64,000 bases of DNA from Paragonimus skrjabini miyazakii. Taxonomy: Eukaryota; Platyhelminthes; Trematoda; Plagiorchiida; Troglotrematidae. Shown here in pieces: positions 1 to 12,096 of the stretch. Position 1 is the first letter of the stretch; each line of letters begins with the position of its first letter. The stretch spans positions 56,152-120,151 of the forward strand of contig JTDE01000973.1 of assembly GCA_014338405.1 (NCBI GenBank). Direction: 5' to 3'. The position numbers and the translations under genes are program-made. The notes beneath the pieces were generated by a model. The model was not told the DNA's origin. It worked only from the letters and a program-made list of their open reading frames with translations, and did no database searches.

Positions 1-360
1 CTGGAATGTGTGAGCAGTATCGGTTTCATGCTGGTCGAGTAAACAGGCAGTTGACTTCACGTGCTGTGTACTCTTTAGACCAGGGTGACAGCCGTTTAGA
101 TGTTGCACTAGCGTGTGTACAACCGGATTGGGTCGAATTAGCAATGATATGTGGTAACTGGAGTCCATTGCAATCGTGTCTTTGAGGGGTTTCTCATTTG
201 ACTTTAACAAGCGATTCATGAGTCCACTTTTTTATGATTGAATTGCGCACTACGAACTCCTATTATCACTGTACGGTAGTACGGTGTGAGGTTTCCTACC
301 ATGATCAAAAGGCGCAATGTTTTGTAAAATTCCGGCAAACCAGTTACAATGGACCCTAGC

Positions 361-740
361 AATCATGTAGTGAACTGTTCTGCAGTACTGATGAATTCGT
401 TGAAGTTGGATGCATCATCCCCCGGGTCCGGATTATTAAGTACTACCGTATGTCTTATTGCATTTATGTTGAAGCTCAAAATGAGAATCTTTCCCATCAT
501 TTTTACGACCTTCTAGCAATTATTGTTGACAAACCAGGCTGGTTAAGATCTAAATTCACTGATATATCTTATGGGTTTATCGTGCTTCCGGTCAACGATC
601 AGTTTGCTTCCGCAAAGCAAAATCTTCAAACGTTAAGAGAACCTAAGTCAGGAAATCTGCCAAAGCTGGTGCCAGATGAAAGCTCTGAAACCGTCATCTG
701 TTGTGAGTATTGGGTATCAAAGCGAAATTGGAGCGATTAG
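361..740 (+). CDS. Open frame, possible exon, unrecognised
   Basis: A frame of about 127 codons stays open from about 361 to the TAG at 738-740. The first ATG is at 450, but the open frame starts earlier, just after a TAG, and a possible splice acceptor (tctgcag) lies near 380. The product would be mixed hydrophilic/hydrophobic and Cys-containing, with no signal peptide or membrane span. I do not recognise any domain, and it shows none of the PLE or LINE motifs seen elsewhere in the window. It is long for this AT-rich background, so an exon or an unknown repeat fragment are both possible. Confidence 0.22.
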
Positions 741-2491
741 ACAGAATGGACATGACCAGTGAAACAGACGTCTTCAACTACTCCTACAGATGTGGATTAC
801 TGGTGAGGTAACATATAAATCTCTTAGATCCTGTGGGTCGTCAAAACCCTAACTGTACAGCCTGTGGAACGTGCAAAACCTTGTGATGAAACTTAGGCCA
901 ATTTTGGCAATGATAATCTATCCATACAATAATTTGGCAAGCTGGCTAGACCATATCGTAACCTCAACAAATGAAAGAGTTTAAACCACATACTTTTGCG
1001 TGATACGGTAAGTTGAACACATTCCAAATAATTCTCAAACATTGCTTTGACTTGTGGAGTTTGATCAGGCTATCCATGTGAGGACAAAGGGGTTAATATG
1101 TATGATAATTCTAACCGGTCTTCTGAAGTGCTCAGCGTTTGAAAAGTCTTCAAACATTGTCTGCAATTTGCCCCATGTCAAGTTTATCATCTTTGCCATT
1201 TTTAATTCAGCCTTACTTTCTTCAATTTAACAAAAACCAAAATGGTTTGCTGATGTCTTTTTACTCTTTCTGTGCACTCTAGAGACTCTAGTGATCAGAC
1301 TGACTATTTCAGTGTTGACTACAAATGAACAACTAGGTTTTAGCTATATTTCAGTAGTCCCATTTACACTAGACTCCGAAAATTGGTCAGATTTTTTAGC
1401 TTTACGACTTATACCGCGATATCTGACAATTAATCTTTGTGGCATATGCCATAAAATCCCGTCTCTTTTGACAGTAATTCAAGCAATTTTGTATCGAATT
1501 GAATTTGTTACAAGTTGTACACACATATTTCTGGGTCAACTAAAACTTCTGATACAAATTTCAGGGCAATGAGACCATCCTGAAGTTCTGACCGTCTTTT
1601 GTACACCCACCTAACAAACGTTGTCTATATGTACTCTTTCAAATCACAACACTCTTGTGCCGTTAGCTGACTAGATACATGTTACATCTATATTGTATTC
1701 TGTAATAAATCACTATTGTTTTGAACAACTCATGATTAAATGGCTCAGACAATGACGTTTGAGGTCTTCGCATCCGGATTAACATGCCTCTTACAACAAG
1801 TTGTTTAAGTCAATTCTGGATGCACTTTTTGCCATATACAAGTGCCGTAAAATTGGATAAGTTTATTTGTGCCTTTCAGCCTATTTTTTTCCGAATAAAC
1901 TTCAGTGCAATTTCTTGTATACTAGATTGTCTTTGCAAGCCCTCAATCTCGTGAAAGATTGCACCAGCTCATAAAAAATCTCGACGAAAATAATGTTATA
2001 ACTCACTGGCGGGCGTATACAAGTACACTTTTTCAGAAGTCTAAATATCACGGAGATTTCTGAAAGTTTTTGCGGTCCTTTACGGTTAATCAATTAATCT
2101 CAAATAATACGGTTTGTTTGTCTGGTTCATATCCGAGAACGGTAAGTATTACAACTAATACATACTAGCCACATTCTATTTGCTCACAGTTGTCCTCCCA
2201 CAAAATTAGAGTTGTCCCCATCTTAAACTATTCTGGTGAACGTAGAGATTCCTGCACTAGTCTTCGAGCATAACTTCCATTCGAGAAAAGCAGTGAGAAG
2301 ATGGACAGTGGTAGATTCTAGCATGTCGTATTGCTTCTTCAATACCAAATATCAATAACCAGGGACGTATATATGACACTACTGGGGTGGGGTTGAAGAA
2401 ATAACATAGCAAATTAGGTGAAGAACAACAACTTGTACCTATTAGGTCCATGAGGTGTAATGTTTACATATAGTTGTTTTTATACGACAGC
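741..2491. other. No supported gene
   Basis: AT-rich sequence with only short chance frames (for example 1291-1572). The stretch just upstream of 2492 may contain the decayed N-terminal part of the following PLE, but no motif could be placed. Confidence 0.5.
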
Positions 2492-4120
2492 GTTGTCGTG
2501 CTGAAGCCAGATAAATCGTCGGGTGCCATAGTTATGGATAGGGAAGAGTATATCCAAAAAATTTTGTCCATACTGAATGACGAAAGCAAATTCCAATGTT
2601 TCGACTAAGTGGAAAAGGTGTCTGATATGGAGGGCCGAATAATTCGACATCTTGATTGGTTGCTGCTACATCGAATAATCGATGAAGGTATCTTTAAATC
2701 TCTAAAACCCAGTGGTTCATCAACGACCCAACTGTATGGCTTACCCAAAACTCACAAACGGGGTGTGCCACTCAGACCGATTCTATCTATTAGCAATGCC
2801 CCACAGTACAAACTGATTCGATGGTTGGTACAGGCTCTGACACCATTAAAACGGAAATTTGACAAATATACCGTTAAAGACATTTGATTTAATTGAAGAT
2901 CTCAACAAAGTCAACCTAGCGGACAAAATCATTTGTTCAGTAAACGTTCAATCACAGTTTACGAATATCCCATTGCATGGGGCGATTGAATTTATATGCA
3001 ATCTTATCGAGACTGAAGATTTTGGTGCAAAAATTTCCACGGATACGCTTAAACTATCTGTATTACTGGGCACAGAGAATATCACTTTTAGTTTTCACAG
3101 TAAGCCTTATCGACAAACAAACGGGGTCACAATGGGGAGTCCGTTAGGACCGATACTAGCGGATTTTTGCATATTGATGGTAGAAAGGCGAACGGCTCAA
3201 GACATTTCGTCGCCGTCGTTGTACAAACGTTTGTGGATGACATTCTCACGTTTGCGCAATCTCCACCAGGGTCAACGAGATGGCAAACCGGTTCAACGTA
3301 TGTCATGCTAATCTGAGTCACCTGTGTGTTGGAAAAGAACGGATGCCTACCGTTTTTAGACATCCTCATCGATCGCAAGGATGATGGATCAGTAAGAAGG
3401 AGTGTGTAACGAACGCCCACCTGGACTGGTCAGTACACTCACTTCACAAGCTTGTCACCAACGAAGAACAAACAAGTATTGGTCAGAACATTGGCTGCGT
3501 GTACCAGACGCATTTATTCCTCATAATGTTTAGCTAACGAACTCCGACTGCTTACAACGACGTTGCAGGATAATGGGTATCCGCTGAGACTTATCATCAG
3601 ACACAGCCAGAAGCGTATGGTAGTAGACAAGGTTTCCACGGTTGAGAAAAACAAAGTGTACATTGAACTACCATTCAAAGATGACACTTCTTCACTTCGA
3701 ACAACAAAATGTCTGGTCGCCTCCATTAAGCGAGCATATAATGCGGCTGAGATCGTAGTAGCTAAACGAACTCGTAAGTTACCGCTACCTTCAGTAAGTG
3801 AAGAGCAATCTACTGGCGCAAACTTACAGTGTATTTATCAATTTGTGTTTGACTGTGGCGAAAGTTACATCGGCAGAACCGATAGGTGGTTAAACTCTAG
3901 GACGAAGGCACATCTGCCGAAATGGGTTAGGAATGTGACTGCACAATCTACTTCCTTCGTCCCGAGTTCAAGCAGACTTCCGGCCTCGTCTATCGTCAGA
4001 CACGTTTACCACCGGTCACCTGATTAATCACTAATAAACATTCATGATTATAATGCGCCCCACTAATCCGCGGTTTCTGCGTTTTGCGGAAGGGTTTAAC
4101 GGATTGTCTAAAAACCACAA
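2492..4120 (+). pseudogene. Penelope-like element, RT plus GIY-YIG endonuclease, degenerate
   Basis: Nearly full RT-EN region of a Penelope-like retroelement, normally a target-primed RT fused to a GIY-YIG nuclease. In order: the N-terminal RT motif KPDKSSG (2501), LPKTHK (about 2740) with RPILSI and NAPQ after it, motif A region FTNIPL (about 2970), NGVTMGSPLGP (about 3125), FVDDI (about 3230), LPFLDILIDR (about 3350), linker IELPFK (about 3665), EN YIGRTDR (about 3867) and HLPKW (about 3910), then a weak C-terminal match to about 4115. Frameshifts are visible near 2880 (TVKD/TFDL) and 3230 (YKR/FVDD), with stops at 2606 and several between 3400 and 3530. The motif A Asp reads Asn (SVNV for the usual SVDV), while FVDD keeps both Asp. 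Not functional. The 5' and 3' ends are not defined. Confidence 0.88.
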
Positions 4121-6169
4121 TATCGTGTAACTATTGGTGACTTTATAAAATCATGGCGTAAAGTTAATCACTTTGGTTAAACGTTAATGTTTTTTTAAAA
4201 ATCATACGGAAATACGACACGTTTCGGTGATTGCCAACAAACTGTTCGATTTTATCCCACAATATTTTCACCTCACTTTTCAATGCCGTTTGCAAATCTT
4301 TTAATTTTAGTAATCTAACACTTGATCACAAACTGTAGGTTCATTCTCTCTGGGTTCCTAGTACACTTTAAAGAGCTGTCCAGCGAGTAATCCTTGGTAA
4401 TTGCGACCTACTGTTTACATAATCTCACTTCAATGGATAACGCAAAAGTGGTCGCAGACTGGGTTCATTAACCTGAGAAAAATGGGTTGTACACAAACGG
4501 AATTCAGACAACAGTACTAACACCGATGTCACTTGATTTTAAGCATATTTAAGATGTAACATGTCAGTTGTTGTAGTTTTATGGTAAAGCTTGCAGCTGT
4601 TAGGATATTCAATTGTTTTGCGGTTTCAAATGCCGGGTGTATGTGAGATAAGTTTAAATGCTATACTGAATAACAGGTGGGTGAGGGTTTTAATTGCAAT
4701 ACTTTGACACGGTTTTCATATCAAATGCTGATAGACATTTTCACTGGCCCAAATCGAGAGTAAACACAAGATTTGGGGATGGCTTTCGTGAAGTAGCAGT
4801 ATCGATGTACATGTACGAATTCACCATTGACATAGGTAAAAATCAGCTGAATATGAGTTGAGTTCAATTCACGCTAATCATTAACAATTTTTTACCTTCA
4901 AATATTACTCAGGATGTCTTATATTGCAGCTCTGGATTGCCAAAAGCCATGAGAAGATGCAAAACCACTGGAATCACGACCAATCTTAGTATGTAAATGT
5001 ACTATCGGCCGTCTAGTGGAGAGAATTCCCTTGACTTCCGTTAGCATGCAGCGTATTCAGCACATAATGACGAAAGCTCACATACCGCTGAGATTTAAAG
5101 ATGGGATAAATAAACCAACCGGTATTGATAAATGGATTGAGAATAACACAACGTTACGAGCAAGTTGTAATACTCTACGTTTCAACCACCTCGGGTGGCC
5201 TTACTCAGGAGTACCGGTACTTCATCATTTTTTGTTGTTTTCATGGGAGCATTTAATTACACTTCGGTTGGAACAGTTTCAGTCTGCTCAGATCCAAGCT
5301 AGAGAGCAATAACGATTGACTTAACTCGGCAAATAACAGCTAGGATAACAGTATTGTAACCAATACTTTTTCTGAAACAAAGGCTAAATCGTAGTGGGTC
5401 ACGTGATAATGGAATTTGCTTCTGTTGCCTGCTGGACATTTATTTGAGTGCCATATAAACCTCAAACTTAGTCAGGTGTGGCTTGCTTCTTTTCGTTTTC
5501 TGGAGGAGTAGCCTTTATCACATGGTTCAAATGCGTTACTTCAGACACTCATAATACAAACTTAGACTTCTACAATATATTGTGTTACCCCAGTTGCAAG
5601 TGGTCGAGCATAAAGAACATTTGACTGGTGTTCTTTGTGTGATAAAGCTACTGGTGGGGGCTCTGAAATATGTTTGTGGTGAAGTGTAAATCAGATTTCC
5701 CAACACCATGTTGAGGTTCGGAGGATGCACACGAATGAGTTTATAGTTATCGGTAATTCCACAAGAAGCAAATGCGTAATCCAGCTTCATTTTGTCCGAC
5801 AAAGCAACTGTGCTGTTCTTTTTCGAGGACAGCTGGCTATATTCTAAGTCAAACAAACGTTCGCTTTGTGGTACTAGGAAGTACCTGCTATATTCTGGAA
5901 CTTCTCCTGTTGTTATTTGCCAAATACCTATGCAATAATTGGTGTATTCCCGCTGAGATACTGAAATAAGTGATTTCCGGAAATAGCACTACAACAGAAC
6001 AGAAATTGCACAAGTTGGCTCATTGGTACAACAGTGTAATAGATATAAGCATACGTTCCCTGTTTGAGTGAATAGCAATGTCACCTGTTGACAAACGTGT
6101 ATTCAGCAAACTTCTAACATCAACCGAAACTATAATGTTTACGCGGCATAAGTCTAGCATATAAATTAA
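4121..6169. other. No supported gene
   Basis: Contains frames at 5016-5312 (+) and 5536-5856 (-), about 100 codons each. Neither shows a recognisable domain, splice context or repeat motif, and I treat both as chance. Confidence 0.45.
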
Positions 6170-6490
6170 ATACCACTCTCAAGTGGTCGCAGTCACAGCA
6201 TTACGAATCAAGTTTCGACCAGTACTTCCCAAAGAAAAACACTCAAGTCACGTTTCGTTCGCTGCAGAGCTAGTCACTAGTGTGAGTCAAACTCTGGCCA
6301 AACTTTCATGAGGCAACCGCGATGTTCTGTGCGTCACTAACCCTTAAGTAGACGCAACCAACATATCATTTTATGAACGCCCACCTACATCTGACTGAAT
6401 GTACTACTTGGACTGTGAGATCGCCTCCGGAGCATGTGTAATAGTTATCCAGTTACCTCGTATCGGTAGCTTCCTGAGTACGGCTTTTAT
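6170..6490 (-). mobile_element. Hammerhead SINE copy (minus strand), near full length
   Basis: Aligns along its length to the other SINE copies. The tail (gtggtcgcagtcacagc, about 6183) comes first on the plus strand, followed by the hammerhead relic at 6241-6286, the tRNA-like part (gaggcaaccg, about 6320) and the head (about 6440-6480). In the hammerhead the GAAA core is kept, but CTGACGA has become GTGACTA and stem III no longer pairs, so it should be inactive. Confidence 0.68.
6241..6286 (-). ncRNA. Hammerhead ribozyme relic
   Basis: Read on the minus strand: CACTA, GTGACTA, GCTC, six-base loop, GAAC, GAAA. Compared with the best copies, two core positions of CUGACGA are changed and the CUC/GAG stem III is lost. 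Confidence 0.55.
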
Positions 6491-8411
6491 TCACGTTGAA
6501 CCCACATAAATTGACAAACTTTTCAGGTGGTATTTTAATCGCTGTTACCTCGTGTAGTAAGTACCAAGAACGAAGCGATTTTCCGCTGCACATAAATGTT
6601 CACCTTTTAGGTCTGTAGAATTCATGTCAAGACGTTTGATCAAACAAAAGTTTCCAGGTATTTTCATTAGACGTTTTCGTTTAATTGCGATATATGTCAT
6701 GTGGTCTGTTATAACAAGTTACGGCATTAACATTACGAATGATGGACATAACCGACTTTGGTGTCCAAGAATCTCTTAAGCGTAAATACCCCACGGATTG
6801 TTAACGACGAGTCTTTTTTCGCACCTATCGTTTGACAAATCAGTGGTGATTTTCGTTATATCAAAATTTCTTGTTAGCAACAAAAGTTTTCACTGCTTTG
6901 GCTTATACAGTTTTATTGCTAGTAACTGTTGTCATTTTGCAGTACAACAAAAAGCAAAGTTAGCTTAATGAATGTTCAAAACGTCCAAAACCTTTGACAC
7001 GCATTACTCGCAATGTTAGCTACTCCAATTTCACAACTTCCATCCTAAGTAGTAATTGATCAAGGTCACTGCAAGGTCTGAGTAATCGTATGACCTTTTA
7101 TATGCAGTCGAACAATGTGCTTGTACTTATATGCAAATAAGTATGATGATTAGGGATTACATATGTAAATAAGGGCTGTATAAACCGGATTTAGCAAATT
7201 AGTTTCATAGTTGATGGTTTCTGGAACTGTGATTGGCAGTTCCCATCTCGAGTCCCACGCCAGTGACGGGGAAAGTTTTACTGTCCAACAAAAATACAGT
7301 TTCCTACTAATCCCCTATTAAGATTATATCACTCCCTCGCACACATTATCGATACAGTTTTGCCAGACTACTTGCGAACGATCTCTCTTAGTTGCGGACA
7401 ACTGTTGGCATGATTTAAATAATGTACGAGTGAGTAACATTGATGGTAACGTAAGACGTTCTCGACTGAGTGACTTGACTCCACATTACAGCTCTAAATA
7501 ATCATTGTCATCGTGTTTAACATTTTACCATGCATTCCGAAATACACAACAGTGAAGGTGTCAGTTGAATTTAACTGCCTGCTAAAACATGTAAAACAAC
7601 ACAGTTCCCTTCAGATGCCAAAGCTGCTAGGCTATGTTTTACAGATATTTAGTAGTGTGTATATCATTTGCTGTTGAAATACGTAGTAATATTATGTTGT
7701 AATATAACATCCATCCACCTTAGTAGTCAGACCCACAGCTTCTGATTCAAGTCTTTACATAACCCATGCAGTTCTTTACAACACTCCTAGCTAAATATAT
7801 GGAGCTGTTTTGTATGTATTCAATCCTGCATATTTGCACACCTGTCTGTAGCCATGAGAAAATTCGAACGTTGTTGTGCACGTAGGCAGCGTTGAAAAAT
7901 TGTTGTTGCGGACACGTTTTGGGAGATGAAACGTGATCTCTGACAAGATGTGCCTGAGTTATTGTTTATTACGACGGTCAGACTAAGGTCACATTGAAAA
8001 TGGCAGGGGTGAACTAGTACAAAACATTCCTAATTGTTTTTCTAAGGAAGGCCAACAAGCATGATTATATTATTACACAATGAACGTAACCTATCGAATC
8101 TTTTTCTGCACAACATACTATTCGGTTTTCAATCGAATAGCGTAGGTAAAGCTAAACATACAGAATCGAAATGATACTTGTAAACAGATTTGTTGCGCAT
8201 CGCTGCAAGGCATCACATTTTATGGTGTTCATAACTTATAAGTACATATGATAGAATATAACGATTTAGGTGTACAATAAATAGGTCTAACATGGCGAGA
8301 AACAATCACTTCATGCAGTACTATTCTCTGAATACGTGCAATAAGTAACAGGGCTCAAATCACTTGAATCATAATCACGTAGACCGTTCAGCTAACGCGT
8401 TTGGTAGGATC
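6491..8411. other. No supported gene
   Basis: AT-rich sequence with no long frame and no repeat I could match to the families in this window. Confidence 0.5.
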
Positions 8412-8690
8412 ATCAACTGGAGTTAACAGGACAGTTGTTAGGTTTTCCGTTCAGGTGACTGATCAATCTAAAAACACTTCCACATCAGTAAGACCATGTT
8501 TATATATGATCTTTCCAGTCGCACCTACTGCGAGAGCAATGACACTGGCCCATACGGTTAACTCATGAATGCTTGACCGTCCACGGTGTACACTATCGAC
8601 CAGACCTACTAATGGCGAAATTCGTGTCTACTGCCTCTTTCCGAAAGAAGCTGGCTGAAAAGATTTTGGACGACTTTCGATTTATATTAG
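8412..8690 (+). mobile_element. Hammerhead SINE copy, degenerate
   Basis: The head matches ggagttaacag (about 8419), followed by the tRNA-like segment (acggttaactcatgaatgc, about 8557), a hammerhead relic (8591-8634) and the conserved tail start (ccgaaagaagctggctgaaaag, in two parts, about 8641-8663). The order agrees with the better copies. The hammerhead core CTGACGA reads TCGACCA, so it is inactive. Confidence 0.62.
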
Positions 8691-9039
8691 AACAAATCCC
8701 TTACGGATGAACAAGACTGATACTGGAAAGAGACGCAAAATTTTCCAAACTAGACAACATGCGTGGAAGTTGGGAGAATCGATATCTACTGCTGGTAACC
8801 TCCACCTGGTTTGTCATCCTAAACTCTGCTACGGGTGTCCAACAAATAGTGTTCCATTCATTTGGCATGCGTGGAAACATTGCAGAACCCTATGAATTGT
8901 AGAATAACGTGTACCGCTGATCTTCAATAAATTTAACTTCACGCCCATCTGCCATCACATTTGTCTTGACTGCTAAGATTACAACATTAAACCAGTCGCA
9001 TATGTATGCAAACGAGACCGATGTACCGTGGAAATAGTT
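8691..9039. other. No supported gene
   Basis: A 62-codon frame at 8707-8895 has no recognisable content. Nothing else is seen. Confidence 0.45.
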
Positions 9040-9460
9040 GATTGAATTCCATCAACGAATTGTACAGTCATGGTTAGAGAATTACTACCAATGTTGCACG
9101 ACTCAAAGTGAAGTCGTGGAATCTTTCTCCTTGCAATGATTTTCATTGTGTTGATTTCTATATGCCGTCCATGTGTGTACATAAGCATAACAGCTTGAGG
9201 TCCTTGTCTAATTTATTAAGCCACGATATCCGCTACTTGAAACCATGTTTCTATGCTTAGATTAATTAACTGTCCATATGATACCAGTGTATACTCACAA
9301 TATCTCTATTTATCGATCTCATATCGTATAATAAACCGATTATTGACAAAAAACGAAATGTGGTTGCATATGTTTCGGTAAAATTTCCCCGTGACAGATG
9401 AAGGACAACAGTCTGGAACACGTAGCATATTGACAGTAGGAAGCACAAGCTCATCATATC
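9040..9460 (-). pseudogene. Penelope-like endonuclease fragment
   Basis: Minus-strand translation gives THGRHIEINTMKIIARRKIPR (in pieces) at about 9188-9100. It aligns with the EN C-terminal block of better copies (TGH-Q-V-D then FK-I-L-R, then a run ending in FAEA-like residues). The nucleotide stretch 9195-9300 also matches the region preceding TGH in the copy at 20215-20390 (attaagccacgatatccgc against ttaagccatgacttccgc). The part above 9300 is only weakly similar. It is an endonuclease remnant without RT. Confidence 0.5.
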
Positions 9461-12055
9461 AAGTTATATTTGGATCGTCTTCACTTTACCCTTTTCTTCA
9501 ATTTCATAAAGTTCAGCGGCATCATCAACAATTAACACAATGCATTATATAACAGCTAGATTCACCCAACCGACCCTAAAAGCATCCGCAGAGAACTTCA
9601 CTTTCGGGCACCTCTCGTCATCAGATTTTCAAGCAGTGCCTTATGCCAAAATCTGACCTAAATCTCTCAAATGATCACTGAATCAATGACGACTGCGGCT
9701 TCTTGCATGGTGCTACCCATTACAACGCTCTGTAGTATTACCTTGAAACTTCCAACGAACAAGGTTCTCAACACCAACGGCCGTTCGGCTGTTTTTTTTT
9801 GAAAATGACAATTTAAGCCATTTTGCGCGTCTTCGGAAACGTTCTCCAATAACGATCAATTTATTCCCACTATGAATGAGATTATCAACAAACTCACAGA
9901 AAGTACTTACCTATCAAAAGGAGACAATCGCGATGAGGCACCACCTGATCAACATCATAAATTAGAATCAGACGTCAAAGTTCTGCTTTAGCCAAGAACT
10001 CGTCCTCGTATTCTAGAGTAACACACTTACAGTACTGAAATAATGACTTCAGATTATGCTGCTATTCAATTATATAAGTGTGCTTCTTGCAAGTGCGGGA
10101 CTTCCATCATTGTAAATAATAGAATACGTGATCTTGTAAATGGATTATTAGCTACGTCCTAACCATGTTCCAAACGTCACTCACAATGTTCATCCAAAAC
10201 AATCTTGGTTTGAGTGCGAGTATTCAACACGCAGTGTCGTACAACCCAGCGCAGCCTTACGTTTTAATGGATCAAAGTTGAAGTATAATCTATCTTGAAC
10301 GTCTAGGCCTTGTGATTTTTGTGTTACAGACAGTGTGGCGCACACGACCTCATGAAGTATCGATGAGAAGGTAAAATGACTGGAAAATTGGTCTTTCCCT
10401 CACAACAGCTTTTTCATCAGCCTCAAGAAATCCGTTTAGTTTATCGATTCGTTTCTTGTATGAAATAAGAACATCTCCTGCAATCTACTCGATATTTGTA
10501 GACTACAGAGAAAACCATTCATTTTCCTAAGGATAGCTACGCATTCACAGATGGTGCTCGAGTATTATTGAGACTGTTCCAAGTATTACCTATCATCCAT
10601 TGTAACACACACATTCAAGTAATCGTTACTTGTAGCCTGTTGTAGCAAATACACAGGCATTACACATCACTAAGTGAGTTGCATTCACATGTAAATATTA
10701 ATTATACATGTTAGTTTTTCTGATCAAAAGAGAGAAAACAAACAAATCGAATTTAAGCCATCCATTAGCTGTTGACGTTTAACAATGTTATCAAAAGCAT
10801 GTTGACATTTTACAGTGTTGTGTATTCATAGACGAGAGAAAAAGAAACAGTGCAAACAAATGAATGTTTGGCAGGTGGAAGAATATCGTACTTGTTGTTT
10901 TCTCCAAGCTTACGAAGAGGTATGGAGAAACACTTAGAATATAATTATATTTTAGAGAACAACATTTATTAATTTGATATCTGCAGTAAGTTCAAATACT
11001 GGTTATGGATAACTTAATGTCTGTTGTCTTCTGCGAGAGATTTTTTGATTCACACACCAACCGAGTTGCTTGAGCTAGTAATGCATGTTCTTCGGATTTC
11101 CAAGCGAAATAGCCATCATCTTTCTTACATACAAATTTTTTGGACATGCTGATCGAAGCATGTCACCGAGACTTCTCAGATATTATTTTCTAGATATCGT
11201 TTGTGGTGAACTACTACAAAATTTTCTGTACCTCACAAGTATTTCCTCCTCATTAAAGCTTTTTTCCAATATGAGTGCAGTAGTCATTGTTTTGAACACC
11301 CACTTCTAAAATGCCTGCGAAATCCTGATCGGTTTCGGCATAAGCGACCCGTGCATGCACTGCTTTTGGTCGGCTTTCAAGGCTTTGACCACCATCTATT
11401 GGACAGCTCACGTCTGCGATAGGTAAAAGCTTTTCCGAACATTCTGGTCATGATTGATCGTCTGCTGTCTAATTATATGTAATAAAATTCGTCAGCGTGG
11501 GTCTAGAAGATTTGCTAACAAATCATGTGGTCAGATTAATTTGATATAAGGACTGCAGATGTTTAGCTTGTTAGCTGACTATTCCGTCTGAGTCTGTAAA
11601 GCATTTATTCCTATTGAAGGGGATAACAGAAGGGACTGTTTGAGCAACGTCTACGAAATCATTTTCATACACTGCACCAACAAAAACTTAAATGTTCAGT
11701 CGCCTGGACAAGTAGACAACAGTGGATGTTCAGACTGCTTGTCTATAATGTTTAGGTAAGCTTGCACATTCCATTATTTCCTGTTGTACGCAAATAAATG
11801 CATGTGATAAGTCACTGGAACTCAGTTGACGTTGTGGTCGATTGTGGTAACTGATTATTCCGTACAGTGAAGTGTCAATGACTGAAATCTTGAATGCAAA
11901 CGGAGAAATGTCATCAACCGCCAGTTTATGCGTATATTTAAGTAAACGTGTTTTGTTCCTTCGGGTTTTACAAAACATGTATACACCACTCACGAACAGT
12001 GAGTGATTTATATTGTCTATTTTGTTCCTATCCATGAAAGAGGAACAAAAACATA
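9461..12055. other. No confident gene
   Basis: Frames at 9667-9849 (-), 11085-11309 (+) and 11730-12035 (-, 101 codons, just beyond the PLE 3' end) are unrecognised. The 9860-10010 plus strand has an open hydrophilic stretch without domain support. Confidence 0.4.
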
Positions 12056-12096
12056 TTGCGATATTTTAAAATTTCCCTTACTGTTATCAATCGCAA
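12056..12096 (-). ncRNA. PLE-associated hammerhead ribozyme relic
   Basis: Minus strand: TTGCGA (12096-12091), TTGATAA for CTGATGA, a short stem II region, GAAA, then TTTT/AAAA as a loopless stem III, then TA and TCGCAA (12061-12056). The outer six bases pair perfectly. The layout matches the copy at 17412-17452 base for base in length (41 nt). Two core changes make it inactive. Confidence 0.45.

Noticed and set aside
9590..9625. Minus-strand CTGATGA followed by GAAA as a hammerhead
   Set aside because: Stem II and stem I do not pair, and no related copy supports it.
9667..9849. Minus frame with VVMGSTMQEAAVV, resembling the MGSPLGP block
   Set aside because: Isolated resemblance with no preceding motif A and no YVDD after it.
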